Part shown: in pieces, positions 1 to 5,724 of the stretch
How the letters are laid out: each line of letters starts with the position of its first letter
How positions within the stretch are numbered: the first letter of the stretch is position 1
DNA from: Acidobacteriaceae bacterium
GTDB taxonomy: Bacteria > Acidobacteriota > Terriglobia > Terriglobales > Acidobacteriaceae
DNA: 13,563 bases
Assembly: GCA_003151875.1 (NCBI GenBank)
Contig: PLYW01000367.1
Location: forward strand, 1-13,563
Direction of reading: 5' to 3'
The notes under the pieces: model-generated
What the model saw: the letters and a program-made list of their open reading frames with translations, nothing else
What the model was told of the DNA's origin: nothing
The model's database searches: none
Position numbers and translations under genes: made by a program

Positions 1-93
1 CAGATCCCGACCTTCGCCACCCGCGAGGAGGCGATGGAGTACCTGGCGAGTCCCGACCAGCAGACAGGTAATTCCTCCGAAACCCGCGCTTGA
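1..93 (+). CDS. 3' end of an unidentified protein gene (partial)
   Basis: The first frame is open from the window edge to a TGA at 91-93 and gives a 30-residue C-terminal tail (QIPTFATREEAMEYL, then a polar end rich in Ser, Gln and Thr). The segment TFATREEAMEYL looks like the last helix of a small alpha/beta domain, and STAS-type anti-anti-sigma proteins often end in a similar way, but this is too little to name a family. The codon use is GC-rich like its neighbours. It lies just ahead of the ArsA-like gene on the same strand, so the two may be co-transcribed. The rest of the gene is outside the window. Confidence 0.5.
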   Translation, partial: QIPTFATREEAMEYLASPDQQTGNSSETRA

Positions 94-113
94 TTTCCAT
101 CCCAGTTGCCGCA

Positions 114-2135
114 ATGATACGGTCCGTGCGAGAGTGGGCCGTGGCCCGGTTCACCTTCTTCGTTGGCAAGGGCGGCGTCGGCAAGACGACGGTTTCGTCC
201 GCGTATGCGCTGCATCAGGCCGCTAAACGACCAAGCCGGCCGGTCCTGCTCTTGTCCACCGATCCAGCCCACTCGCTCGCCGACATTCTGCAAACCAAAT
301 TCGGCGATGTTTCCAAGCGCTTGCCGGTGCCGGGTCGCCTGTGGGTCCGGCAATTGGATGCGGAGAAGCAAATCAATTCGTTTCTGAAGACCGAGCGCGA
401 GGAAATCCTCGCGTTGTTGAACCGGGGCAGCCTGTTCACGGGCGACGAGTTGGCATCGCTGCTCGACACCAACCTTCCTGGTATGGCGGAAGTCGCGGCG
501 CTGCTTGGGATCCATGAGCTGCTGGACAGCAAGTTCGACGAGATCGTGGTGGACACGGCGCCCATGGGACACGCCGTCAGGTTGTTCCAGATGCCGCAGC
601 ATTTCGCCCGGTTCCTCGATGTGCTGGAAGCGGCGGCGTCGCGCGATGTCGTGCTGGCCCGGCATTTCGGTGGACGCGTGCCGCGTGAGCCGGCTGTGGA
701 GCGGTGGTCGCGGATGGTGGACCGGGTGGAAGGCGCGCTGTCCATGGAAGGTTCGAAGCTGGTGCTGGTCACCACGCCGGAGCTGTTTTCGCTGAATCAG
801 GCTGCGCGTTCGGCTGCTTCGTTTCAGGACGCGAGGCCGCAGAACCGGTTTGCTGCGGTTGTCCTGAATCGCGTGGTTGCGAACCAGACGAATTGTCCAC
901 GCTGCCAGCGAAGATGGAAGCAGGGCCAATCGGCGCGCAGGTTTATTCGCAAGCACTTTCGCGACGCAGAACTATTCTGGGGCGACGATCCGGGTTGTCC
1001 GATCCTCGGAGTGGAGGCGCTGCGCTGTTTTGGAGCACACGTATTCGAAGGCAAGCGACTGCCAAGTTCAATCCGTGCCAAGCCTGCGAAGGTGGGTCGA
1101 GGGGCTAAAGCCCCTAATTATTTTGGACAGCTTGAACGCGGGCCTGAAGGCCCGCACTACCCGGAAAATCGCCTCCTTAGCCAGTCTTTTGCGCAGGCTG
1201 CGTGGCCGCCTCTGATTTCGCCGCTCACGTTGACACTGGGAAAAGGCGGGGTAGGGAAGACCACGATTTCGGCGGCTCTCGCCTACCATCACTGCAAATT
1301 CGCAGCGAGCGAGAGCGTGAGTATTTGCTCCATTGACCCGGCGCCTTCGCTGGACGATGTATTCGCCGCAGAAGTTGGGGGCACGCTGCGTCCGGTCTTG
1401 GGAGACCGCAAGCTGCGGGCGGCGGAGTTCGATGCCATCGCCGAGTTCCAGCAATGGGCAGAACAATTGCGAACAAAGCTGGACCAGGCCATGACCGGCG
1501 AGGAGCGCGGCATCCATGTCGATCTCAGCCTGGACCGGAAGTTTTTGTTAGCGCTGCTGGATGTAGTGCCGCCGGGAGTGGACGAGATCTTTGCGACGTT
1601 TGGCATTCTCGATCTGCTGAAGGAGGATGGAAGGGAACGCGTGGTGATCGACATGGCGCCCACGGCGCACGCGCTGGAGGTGCTGCGAACGCCGGATCGC
1701 CTGCTGGCATGGGCGCGGGTGCTGTTGAAAACCCTGGCGGCCCACCGTACACTACCCCTCGCTCGCGATGCCGGTGTGGAAATCGCGAAGTTGTCGCAGC
1801 GAGTGTGGGAATTGTCGTCCATCTTGCGCGATAACAAGCGCTGTCAGATTGTGATCGTCACGCTGGCGGAGCCGCTTCCGGATTATGAAACGCGCCGACT
1901 GCGGGAAGCGCTGCGGGAGTTGCGAGCGCCGCTTGGAGCCGTGTTTGTCAATCGGGTATTGATGGATGGAAAGGGCTGTCGCAGGTGTACGCTGGTGAGG
2001 GAGTGGCAGGCGGCTTCGCTGGCCAGCTTGCGCAAGCAGTCGGGCGAGATTTATGTGGCGCCAGAGTTTGAGACTGCAATTGCGGGAGCGACAGCGCTGG
2101 ACAAGTTCACGCGTAGGATATGGCGGCCCGCGTGA
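114..2135 (+). CDS. ArsA/Get3-type two-domain ATPase
   Basis: Duplicated P-loop ATPase of the ArsA/Get3 (SIMIBI) class, about 673 residues. Each half has a deviant Walker A with the signature lysine (GKGGVGKTT, residues 18-26 and 376-384), a switch-I-like motif (STDPAHSL near 48; SIDPAPSL near 406) and a switch-II motif (DTAPMGH at 147; DMAPTAH at 513). Each half also has a CxxC pair (C261/C264 in NCPRCQRRW; C622/C625 in GCRRCTLVREW), at the place where Get3 has the zinc cysteines that join its dimer. The ArsA arsenite cysteines are not evident, and no ars genes are nearby. The halves are joined by a linker that contains a hairpin repeat. The start is uncertain: ATG 114, GTG 141 (MARFTFFVGKGG, with a weak GAGAG upstream) and TTG 90 are all open. 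Its place beside the gvp genes suggests a chaperone or targeting ATPase for hydrophobic Gvp proteins (inference). Confidence 0.85.
   Translation: MIRSVREWAVARFTFFVGKGGVGKTTVSSAYALHQAAKRPSRPVLLLSTDPAHSLADILQTKFGDVSKRLPVPGRLWVRQLDAEKQINSFLKTEREEILALLNRGSLFTGDELASLLDTNLPGMAEVAALLGIHELLDSKFDEIVVDTAPMGHAVRLFQMPQHFARFLDVLEAAASRDVVLARHFGGRVPREPAVERWSRMVDRVEGALSMEGSKLVLVTTPELFSLNQAARSAASFQDARPQNRFAAVVLNRVVANQTNCPRCQRRWKQGQSARRFIRKHFRDAELFWGDDPGCPILGVEALRCFGAHVFEGKRLPSSIRAKPAKVGRGAKAPNYFGQLERGPEGPHYPENRLLSQSFAQAAWPPLISPLTLTLGKGGVGKTTISAALAYHHCKFAASESVSICSIDPAPSLDDVFAAEVGGTLRPVLGDRKLRAAEFDAIAEFQQWAEQLRTKLDQAMTGEERGIHVDLSLDRKFLLALLDVVPPGVDEIFATFGILDLLKEDGRERVVIDMAPTAHALEVLRTPDRLLAWARVLLKTLAAHRTLPLARDAGVEIAKLSQRVWELSSILRDNKRCQIVIVTLAEPLPDYETRRLREALRELRAPLGAVFVNRVLMDGKGCRRCTLVREWQAASLASLRKQSGEIYVAPEFETAIAGATALDKFTRRIWRPA
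1095..1165 (+). repeat. REP-like double-hairpin element inside the ATPase gene
   Basis: Two strong hairpins lie 23 bp apart: GGGGC-taaa-GCCCC at 1101-1114 and GCGGGCC-tgaa-GGCCCGC at 1138-1155. Two short palindromes with A-rich loops, separated by an AT-rich spacer, are the form of REP-like intergenic repeats in some soil bacteria. Here the element is read through in frame and encodes the linker around residues 328-352 of the ATPase (GRGAKAPNYFGQLERG and on). The linker falls exactly between the two ATPase halves, where an insertion would do least harm. Membership of a repeat family is inferred from structure, since only one copy is in view. Confidence 0.6.
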
Positions 2136-2277
2136 AAAGAACCTCTGCCGTCTCTACGGTGAGTGGGCAATATAGGGGTCCTTCGACTCCTCGCTGCGCT
2201 CGTCGCTCAGGATGACAGACAGAAAGAGGTCTTTCATCTATGGGTGGGCCGCAGGCCCATGTGACACTCGGCATAAG
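2136..2277. repeat. Non-coding gap with interspersed-repeat-like sequence
   Basis: The gap between the ATPase and gvpL carries a segment at 2179-2216 (TCCTTCGACTCC, then a GCTGCGCTCG core, ending CTCAGGATGACA). I recognise this as a common interspersed intergenic repeat in acidobacteria and some other phyla. It is followed by GAAAGA-gg-TCTTTC (2222-2235) and a hairpin TGGGCC-gca-GGCCCA (2245-2259). No convincing sigma-70 promoter or terminator with a T tract was seen. An ATG at 2212 opens in frame with gvpL, but its 22 extra codons would be translated repeat, which argues against it as the start. Confidence 0.5.
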
Positions 2278-3093
2278 ATGGTTACTAAGATGAGCGCTCG
2301 TCCGAAAATAACGCCGGAACCGAAAGAGAAGACAAAGGCGGCGCAGCGGGCGGCCGGTCGCGTGCTCTATCTCTACGCGATTGCCAAGGTCCCGAAGGGC
2401 CCGTTACCGTCTATCGTCGCAGAAGGCATTGATGGTTCGGCAGCGATCGAGGGGATAGTTCGCGAAGGCCATGTTTGTTGGATAAGCCGCGTGCCTCGCG
2501 ACCAGTTTGCGGATGGTCTGGCCGAGCGCATGCAAGACCTGGAGTGGCTGGCGTCGGCGGGATTACGGCATCAGCGTGCGGTGGGCGAGATTGCGGCCAA
2601 GCTGACCTCTCTGCCGGCGCGATTCGGCACCGTTTTTCTTAACGAAGATTCAATGGCGCAGCACTTGAGTGCCCGCAAGAGCGTGTTGCGCGCGGCGTTT
2701 AAGCGTGTGGCCGAGGCTGATGAATGGGGCATAAAAGTTTTTGCGGTCGCGCCAAAGAAGGGTTCTCCCGCCGTCACCGCCGTCAGTGGATCCGATTACC
2801 TGAAGAAGAAAGCCGAAGTTCTGCGGCCGCAGCCCAGCAAAACTCTCGACCGGGACGTGCGCTCATTGATTGCGTCGTTGGATGGGTTGGCGGTGGCCTC
2901 CAGTCCGGGAGGAAAGGCCAGTGCGGGGCAGCCGGGACTGATCTGGCACGGCTCCTTTCTCATTCGCAGAAAAGATGGCGCCAAGCTGGAAGGCATTCTG
3001 AAGAAGTACGCCATCAAATGGCACGGCAGCCGCCGCATTGACTGGAGCGGGCCGTGGCCTCCGTACTCGTTTGTGGGGGACCATGTCCACTGA
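2278..3093 (+). CDS. gvpL: Gas vesicle protein, GvpL/GvpF family (L-like by position)
   Basis: About 271 residues. GvpF/L proteins are accessory assembly factors that bind the shell protein GvpA and are thought to help nucleate vesicles. Family signs are the first strand RVLYLYAIAK (residues 28-37), the middle motif LTSLPARFGTVFL, the DEWGIKVFAV strand and the terminal SGPWPPYSFV. The first 27 residues are polar and basic (rich in Lys, Pro and Ala) and are not part of the usual domain. ATG 2278 is chosen because the upstream codons are repeat sequence; ATG 2290 (MSARPKIT) is equally possible, and neither has a clear ribosome site. The stop overlaps the start of gvpS by 11 bp, so translation is probably coupled. 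The order L-S-x-K-J recalls the Bacillus megaterium cluster, hence the tentative symbol. Confidence 0.85.
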   Translation: MVTKMSARPKITPEPKEKTKAAQRAAGRVLYLYAIAKVPKGPLPSIVAEGIDGSAAIEGIVREGHVCWISRVPRDQFADGLAERMQDLEWLASAGLRHQRAVGEIAAKLTSLPARFGTVFLNEDSMAQHLSARKSVLRAAFKRVAEADEWGIKVFAVAPKKGSPAVTAVSGSDYLKKKAEVLRPQPSKTLDRDVRSLIASLDGLAVASSPGGKASAGQPGLIWHGSFLIRRKDGAKLEGILKKYAIKWHGSRRIDWSGPWPPYSFVGDHVH

Positions 3094-3334
3094 GGCGGCG
3101 TCGGCCTCTTGGCTGGGGGCGGACAGCGACGGTGATGTTTCACTGCTCGATATCCTCGACCACGTGCTCAACTCGGGCGTCGTGATCCACGGGAGCCTGG
3201 TGATCTCATTGGCTGGGGTCGATCTGGTGTATGTCGGGTTGAATGTGGTCCTGACCTCGGTGGAGACAGCGCTGCGTAACATAGATCGCGGCGGCGCCGG
3301 ACTACGCCCTTCCCCTTCGCTTCGGGACTCGTGA
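3083..3334 (+). CDS. gvpS: Gas vesicle protein GvpS (GvpA-like minor shell paralogue)
   Basis: 83 residues. A short member of the GvpA/J/M/S family, with LLDILDHVLNSGVVI followed by LVISLAGVDLVYVGLN and VVLTSVETAL. The phrase ISLAGVDLVY is close to GvpS as I remember it from B. megaterium and separates it from GvpA (ISLVGIDLITVEARIV) and GvpJ (which has IGxxWW). Such paralogues are minor or assembly components, not the main shell. ATG 3083 is preferred over an upstream in-frame start at 3038 because GGGGGA at 3076-3080 sits just before it and the family begins near here. It overlaps the gvpL stop. The tail (GGAGLRPSPSLRDS) is short, polar and slightly basic. Confidence 0.85.
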   Translation: MSTEAASASWLGADSDGDVSLLDILDHVLNSGVVIHGSLVISLAGVDLVYVGLNVVLTSVETALRNIDRGGAGLRPSPSLRDS

Positions 3335-3342
3335 GCCGCTGA

Positions 3343-4011
3343 ATGCCATGCTTGCTCTATTGCGTCACCCAGCCGAGCCAAATCGTGATCATGACTGCGG
3401 GAGTGTGCGACGGCGTGGTCGAGTCGCGTGAGATGCTGGGAGTGCAGGTGTACTGGAGCGAAATCGCCAATCCTGAAGCATGTTTAGGCTCGGCCGAATC
3501 GCTAAAAAAAGCCGCGCTACAATTTCACCAGGTGCTGCGCGAGATCCTGGCGACAGCGACCCCGATTCCGTTTCGTTTTCCCACGCTGCTGGAAAGCGAA
3601 GAGGGAATAGAGAAGCAGCTCGCGGAGGGACGGGAACTGTATCGCGAAGCCCTGGAGCGGATTGGCGATGCCGTGCAGTACGAAGTGGTGGGCAGCTGGG
3701 CTGAGGATGAGCAGGTTGACCTGGCGACACCGGTCAGCGGCCGAGAGTATCTCAAGCGACGTTCGCAGGCGGCAGGACGGATCGCGGCCATCGACAGCAA
3801 ACTGAAAGGCGTCACCGCCGGCTGCGTGCGCGAGTGGCGGGCACGGCAGGAGCGCAAGAGCCATCGCTGGTTCGCGTTGGTGCCTCGGGAGAGCCGCGAC
3901 CGGTTCGTCGCGTCGCTGCGCAGCGCCGGACCGTCCCAAGGGGTCCGGCTTCGCTTGAGCGGGCCCTGGCCTCCAGCCGAGTTTGTTACGCCGCGAGGGG
4001 AACATGGATAG
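3343..4011 (+). CDS. Second GvpL/GvpF-family gas vesicle protein (divergent)
   Basis: 222 residues, shorter than the other two GvpF/L proteins in this window. It keeps the first strand (LLYCVTQPS), the middle motif (ATPIPFRFPTLL in place of the usual PxRFGTxF) and the closing signature LSGPWPPAEFV. The middle holds a charged helical stretch (GIEKQLAEGRELYREALERIG) and the basic segment REWRARQERKSHRW. The glycine of the RFGT motif is replaced, and the N-terminal domain looks reduced. It starts 8 bp after gvpS and overlaps gvpK by 8 bp, so it belongs to the same transcript. Whether it acts as an F, an L or a specialised variant cannot be told from sequence alone. Confidence 0.8.
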   Translation: MPCLLYCVTQPSQIVIMTAGVCDGVVESREMLGVQVYWSEIANPEACLGSAESLKKAALQFHQVLREILATATPIPFRFPTLLESEEGIEKQLAEGRELYREALERIGDAVQYEVVGSWAEDEQVDLATPVSGREYLKRRSQAAGRIAAIDSKLKGVTAGCVREWRARQERKSHRWFALVPRESRDRFVASLRSAGPSQGVRLRLSGPWPPAEFVTPRGEHG

Positions 4012-4360
4012 CCCGAAGCCGTTAACCCCGAAGGACGTGGACGAAGCCGTCTCGCAATTGAGGCGGCAACTACAGGGCATCACCGAGCCATCGCTGGAGC
4101 GCATTGACTGTTCGCCCGAGACCATCGAACAAGGTTTGGCGAAGCTGGTGCTGGGCCTCATTGAGTTGCTGCGCCGATTGCTGGAGCGGCAGGCCATCCG
4201 CCGGATGGAGGGCGGATCGCTCACTGACCAGCAAGTGGAAGAGATGGGACTGGCGCTGATGAAGCTGGAGGAGAAGATTAAAGATCTGGGCCAGCAGTTC
4301 GGCCTGAAACCCGAGGACCTCAATCTGGATTTGGGACCGCTGGGCAACCTTCTGGAGTGA
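4004..4360 (+). CDS. gvpK: Gas vesicle protein GvpK
   Basis: 118 residues and a close fit to GvpK: ERIDCSPETIEQGLAKLVL, LLRRLLERQAIRRMEGGSL and the C-terminal FGLKPEDLNLDLGPLGNLL. GvpK is a conserved small cytosolic helical accessory protein needed for vesicle formation in the species tested; its exact job is not known. ATG 4004 is chosen over an upstream TTG at 3983 because a strong GAGGGG (3995-4000) lies 3 bp before it and the protein then has the usual length. It overlaps the preceding stop by 8 bp (ATGGATAG), typical of coupled translation. It ends the first tight gvp block. Confidence 0.93.
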   Translation: MDSPKPLTPKDVDEAVSQLRRQLQGITEPSLERIDCSPETIEQGLAKLVLGLIELLRRLLERQAIRRMEGGSLTDQQVEEMGLALMKLEEKIKDLGQQFGLKPEDLNLDLGPLGNLLE

Positions 4361-4435
4361 ATTTGCGTCCAACGCGATGCTATTAGCTGTTCCCCAAACA
4401 CCTTCTTCCATCTTCACAACGCGGACAGGGAAAAT

Positions 4436-4663
4436 ATGGCGGACGAAGTATTTCAACCCGGGACGCCGGTTCCGGAAGCGGGCGTATATCAGGTACTGCA
4501 TTACCGCCATCGGCTGTATCACGAAGTGACCATACGGCGCGCCGGCAGCTTTCCAACTTGCTCCGAGTGTGGCAGCAATGTACGGTTTCGGCTGGTGCGG
4601 TCGGCCCCGCTTCTTGAGGATGATCGCAACTTCGGTGCCGCCAGGGGGCGTGGGGCGACGTAA
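4436..4663 (+). CDS. Small YjzC-like protein with a CxxC site
   Basis: 75 residues. The pattern EVFQPGTPVPEAGVYQVLHY, then HRLYHEVTIRRAGSFPTC and CSECGSNVRFRL, matches a widespread family of small proteins (related to YjzC) in which a proline/glycine-rich start leads to an HEVT strand and a CxxC. C-S-E-C with the nearby histidines could hold a metal ion, perhaps as a dimer; only one Cys pair is present. The start is supported by AGGGA at 4427-4431, 4 bp before ATG. No function is established for the family as far as I know. It lies 75 bp after gvpK and may be read from the same transcript. The last 10 or so residues (FGAARGRGAT) look like an unconserved tail. Confidence 0.75.
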   Translation: MADEVFQPGTPVPEAGVYQVLHYRHRLYHEVTIRRAGSFPTCSECGSNVRFRLVRSAPLLEDDRNFGAARGRGAT

Positions 4664-4707
4664 TCTTCCCCATCGGCACAACCCGCTTTCAGACGCAAGA
4701 AATTTTC

Positions 4708-4741
4708 GGAGGCGCGGCATTATTTGCCTCCACGCAGGCAA
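4708..4741 (+). promoter_or_regulatory. Two mutually exclusive hairpins (attenuator-like)
   Basis: GGAGGC (4708-4713) can pair with GCCTCC (4726-4731), and TTGCCT (4724-4729) can pair with AGGCAA (4736-4741). Both stems use the same GCCT, so an RNA could form only one at a time. The segment lies after the YjzC-like gene and ahead of the gvpJ promoter. No T tract follows, so it is not a standard terminator. A regulatory role is speculation from pairing alone. Confidence 0.25.
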
Positions 4742-4800
4742 CCCGACTGCATCTAAGTCGTCAGGAGAGTACCGACCCTTGAGGAGCACGTGAGCGGCTT

Positions 4801-4837
4801 CCAGAATTCGAAGCGGCGGCCGTGTTCGGCATTCTGG
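4801..4837. promoter_or_regulatory. Dyad upstream of the gvpJ-gvpA promoter (candidate operator)
   Basis: CCAGAAT (4801-4807) is repeated inverted as ATTCTGG (4831-4837). Inside it CGAA (4809-4812) faces TTCG (4825-4828), so the two arms match over 11 positions with a small asymmetry. The right arm ends 4 bp before the -35 box of the promoter at 4842-4870. This is where an activator would bind; a structured 3' end of the upstream transcript is the other reading, but no T tract follows. Confidence 0.45.
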
Positions 4838-4841
4838 CCAA

Positions 4842-4870
4842 TTGACACTTCGTTGTCTGTCCGCTAGGAT
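4842..4870 (+). promoter_or_regulatory. Sigma-70-type promoter for gvpJ-gvpA
   Basis: TTGACA at 4842-4847 and TAGGAT at 4865-4870 are separated by exactly 17 bp: a perfect -35 box and a -10 box with four of six consensus bases. Transcription would begin near 4877, leaving a leader of about 66 nt before gvpJ. The leader has a small hairpin GCGGT-ggggg-ACCGC at 4890-4904. This is the clearest promoter found in the window, and it places gvpJ, gvpA and possibly the kinase, regulator, gvpF and gvpG under one start. Confidence 0.7.
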
Positions 4871-4942
4871 ACTGCCCTTGTGTCGAGGCGCGGTGGGGGA
4901 CCGCCTTTCGGCAGCCGGTACTCTCTTTTCAAAGACCAAAGC

Positions 4943-5290
4943 ATGGAACGTGTACCCACTGTCTCCGGAACAGCTAATCTGCTCGACATCCTTGACCGGG
5001 TGTTGGACAAGGGTCTGGTCATAGCCGGCGACGTGCGGATTTCGCTGGCCAACGTAGAGCTGTTGACCATCCGCATTCGTCTGCTGGTGTGTTCCGTGGA
5101 CAAGGCGGAACAGATCGGGCTGAACTGGTGGAAGTTCGACCCCAATTTGACGCATCCGGCGGGGTTGCCGGCTCCGCGCACATTACCGAGGCCGGGACCA
5201 GGGGCGGAGTTGCGGGTCCCCCGCGTTCCGGCGAAACGGCGAGCGGGAAAGAAGTCGGCCAAGACTAAAGCTCAAGCAGCGCGCAGATAA
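4943..5290 (+). CDS. gvpJ: Gas vesicle protein GvpJ
   Basis: 115 residues. GvpA-family core LLDILDRVLDKGLVIAGDV, then ISLANVELLTIRIRLLVCSVDKA, followed by the GvpJ-specific segment EQIGLNWWKFDPNL. GvpJ is a minor shell-like protein thought to shape or cap the vesicle ends in some systems. After the core comes a tail of about 40 residues rich in Pro, Ala, Arg and Lys (RVPAKRRAGKKSAKTKAQAA). ATG 4943 is chosen because an in-frame GTG at 4880 lies in the leader hairpin region and would add 21 residues unlike the family; no strong ribosome site is seen. gvpA follows after 29 bp. Confidence 0.9.
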   Translation: MERVPTVSGTANLLDILDRVLDKGLVIAGDVRISLANVELLTIRIRLLVCSVDKAEQIGLNWWKFDPNLTHPAGLPAPRTLPRPGPGAELRVPRVPAKRRAGKKSAKTKAQAARR

Positions 5291-5319
5291 GAAGACAAGA
5301 AGCAACGCAGGAGGATGGC

Positions 5320-5697
5320 ATGGCAGTCGAACGGCTTTCAGGCGGATCGAGTCTGATCGATGTGCTCGATCGGGTCTTGGACAAAGGCATCGTCATCGAC
5401 GCCTGGGTCCGCATTTCGCTGGTGGGCATCGATCTCATCACGGTCGAAGCCCGCATCGTCGTGGCCTCCATCGATACGTACCTGAAGTACGCCGATGCGG
5501 TGGGCCTGACCGGGCTGGTTTCCCGTCCGCAGCTCGGGCCGGCGGAGGAAGAGGAAGTTACCGTGGTGGAGACCACGCGCCGTCCGGTTCGCGCGCGTCG
5601 TCCGGCCGCTGTCCGCCTGGCGGACGAAGAGGGAAGGACCATGGTAGAGACCACGCGCCGTCCGGTTCGTACCCGTCGTCCGGCCGCTCGCCACTAG
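5320..5697 (+). CDS. gvpA: Gas vesicle major shell protein GvpA with an Arg-rich tail
   Basis: 125 residues. GvpA forms the ribbed wall of the gas vesicle. The core fits the family very well: SLIDVLDRVLDKGIVIDAWV, RISLVGIDLITVEARIVVAS and DTYLKYADAVGL. The usual GvpA ends soon after this, at about 70-90 residues. Here residues 66-125 add an acidic run (EEEEV) and then two copies of VETTRRPVRxRRPAA (residues 83-97 and 109-123). The start has AGGAGG about 8 bp ahead (5309-5314). The gene is second after the promoter at 4842-4870. The tail is fused in frame with no sign of frameshift; it might line the outer or inner face of the vesicle or bind another protein. Confidence 0.93.
   Translation: MAVERLSGGSSLIDVLDRVLDKGIVIDAWVRISLVGIDLITVEARIVVASIDTYLKYADAVGLTGLVSRPQLGPAEEEEVTVVETTRRPVRARRPAAVRLADEEGRTMVETTRRPVRTRRPAARH
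5566..5688 (+). repeat. Two 45-bp direct repeats in the gvpA tail
   Basis: Copies at 5566-5610 and 5644-5688 agree at 41 of 45 positions and are separated by 33 bp (period 78 bp, in frame). Both encode VETTRRPVR-x-RRPAA, with Ala in the first copy and Thr in the second. Two of the four differences are next to each other and another lies 2 bp further on. The high identity points to a recent in-frame duplication. Confidence 0.9.
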
Positions 5698-5724
5698 GGA
5701 AGTTGAGGTGCTGGAGTAGTCTCG

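Noticed and set aside
114..2135. The ATPase as an arsenite pump subunit (ArsA proper)
   Set aside because: No arsB, arsD, arsC or arsR nearby, and the CxxC pairs and STDPAHSL motif point to the Get3 side of the family.
4877..4942. Leader of gvpJ as a c-di-GMP (GEMM) riboswitch
   Set aside because: Only a GGCAGCCGG-like piece fits; the conserved core and the paired helices of that class are not there.
4070..5155. A 361-codon open frame on the - strand
   Set aside because: It runs antisense across gvpK, the small CxxC gene, the promoter region and gvpJ. The protein has no recognisable domain and reads as the mirror of the GC-rich coding strand.
5566..5688. The repeated segment in gvpA as a CRISPR-like or minisatellite array
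   Set aside because: Only two copies, in frame and inside a well-defined gene.
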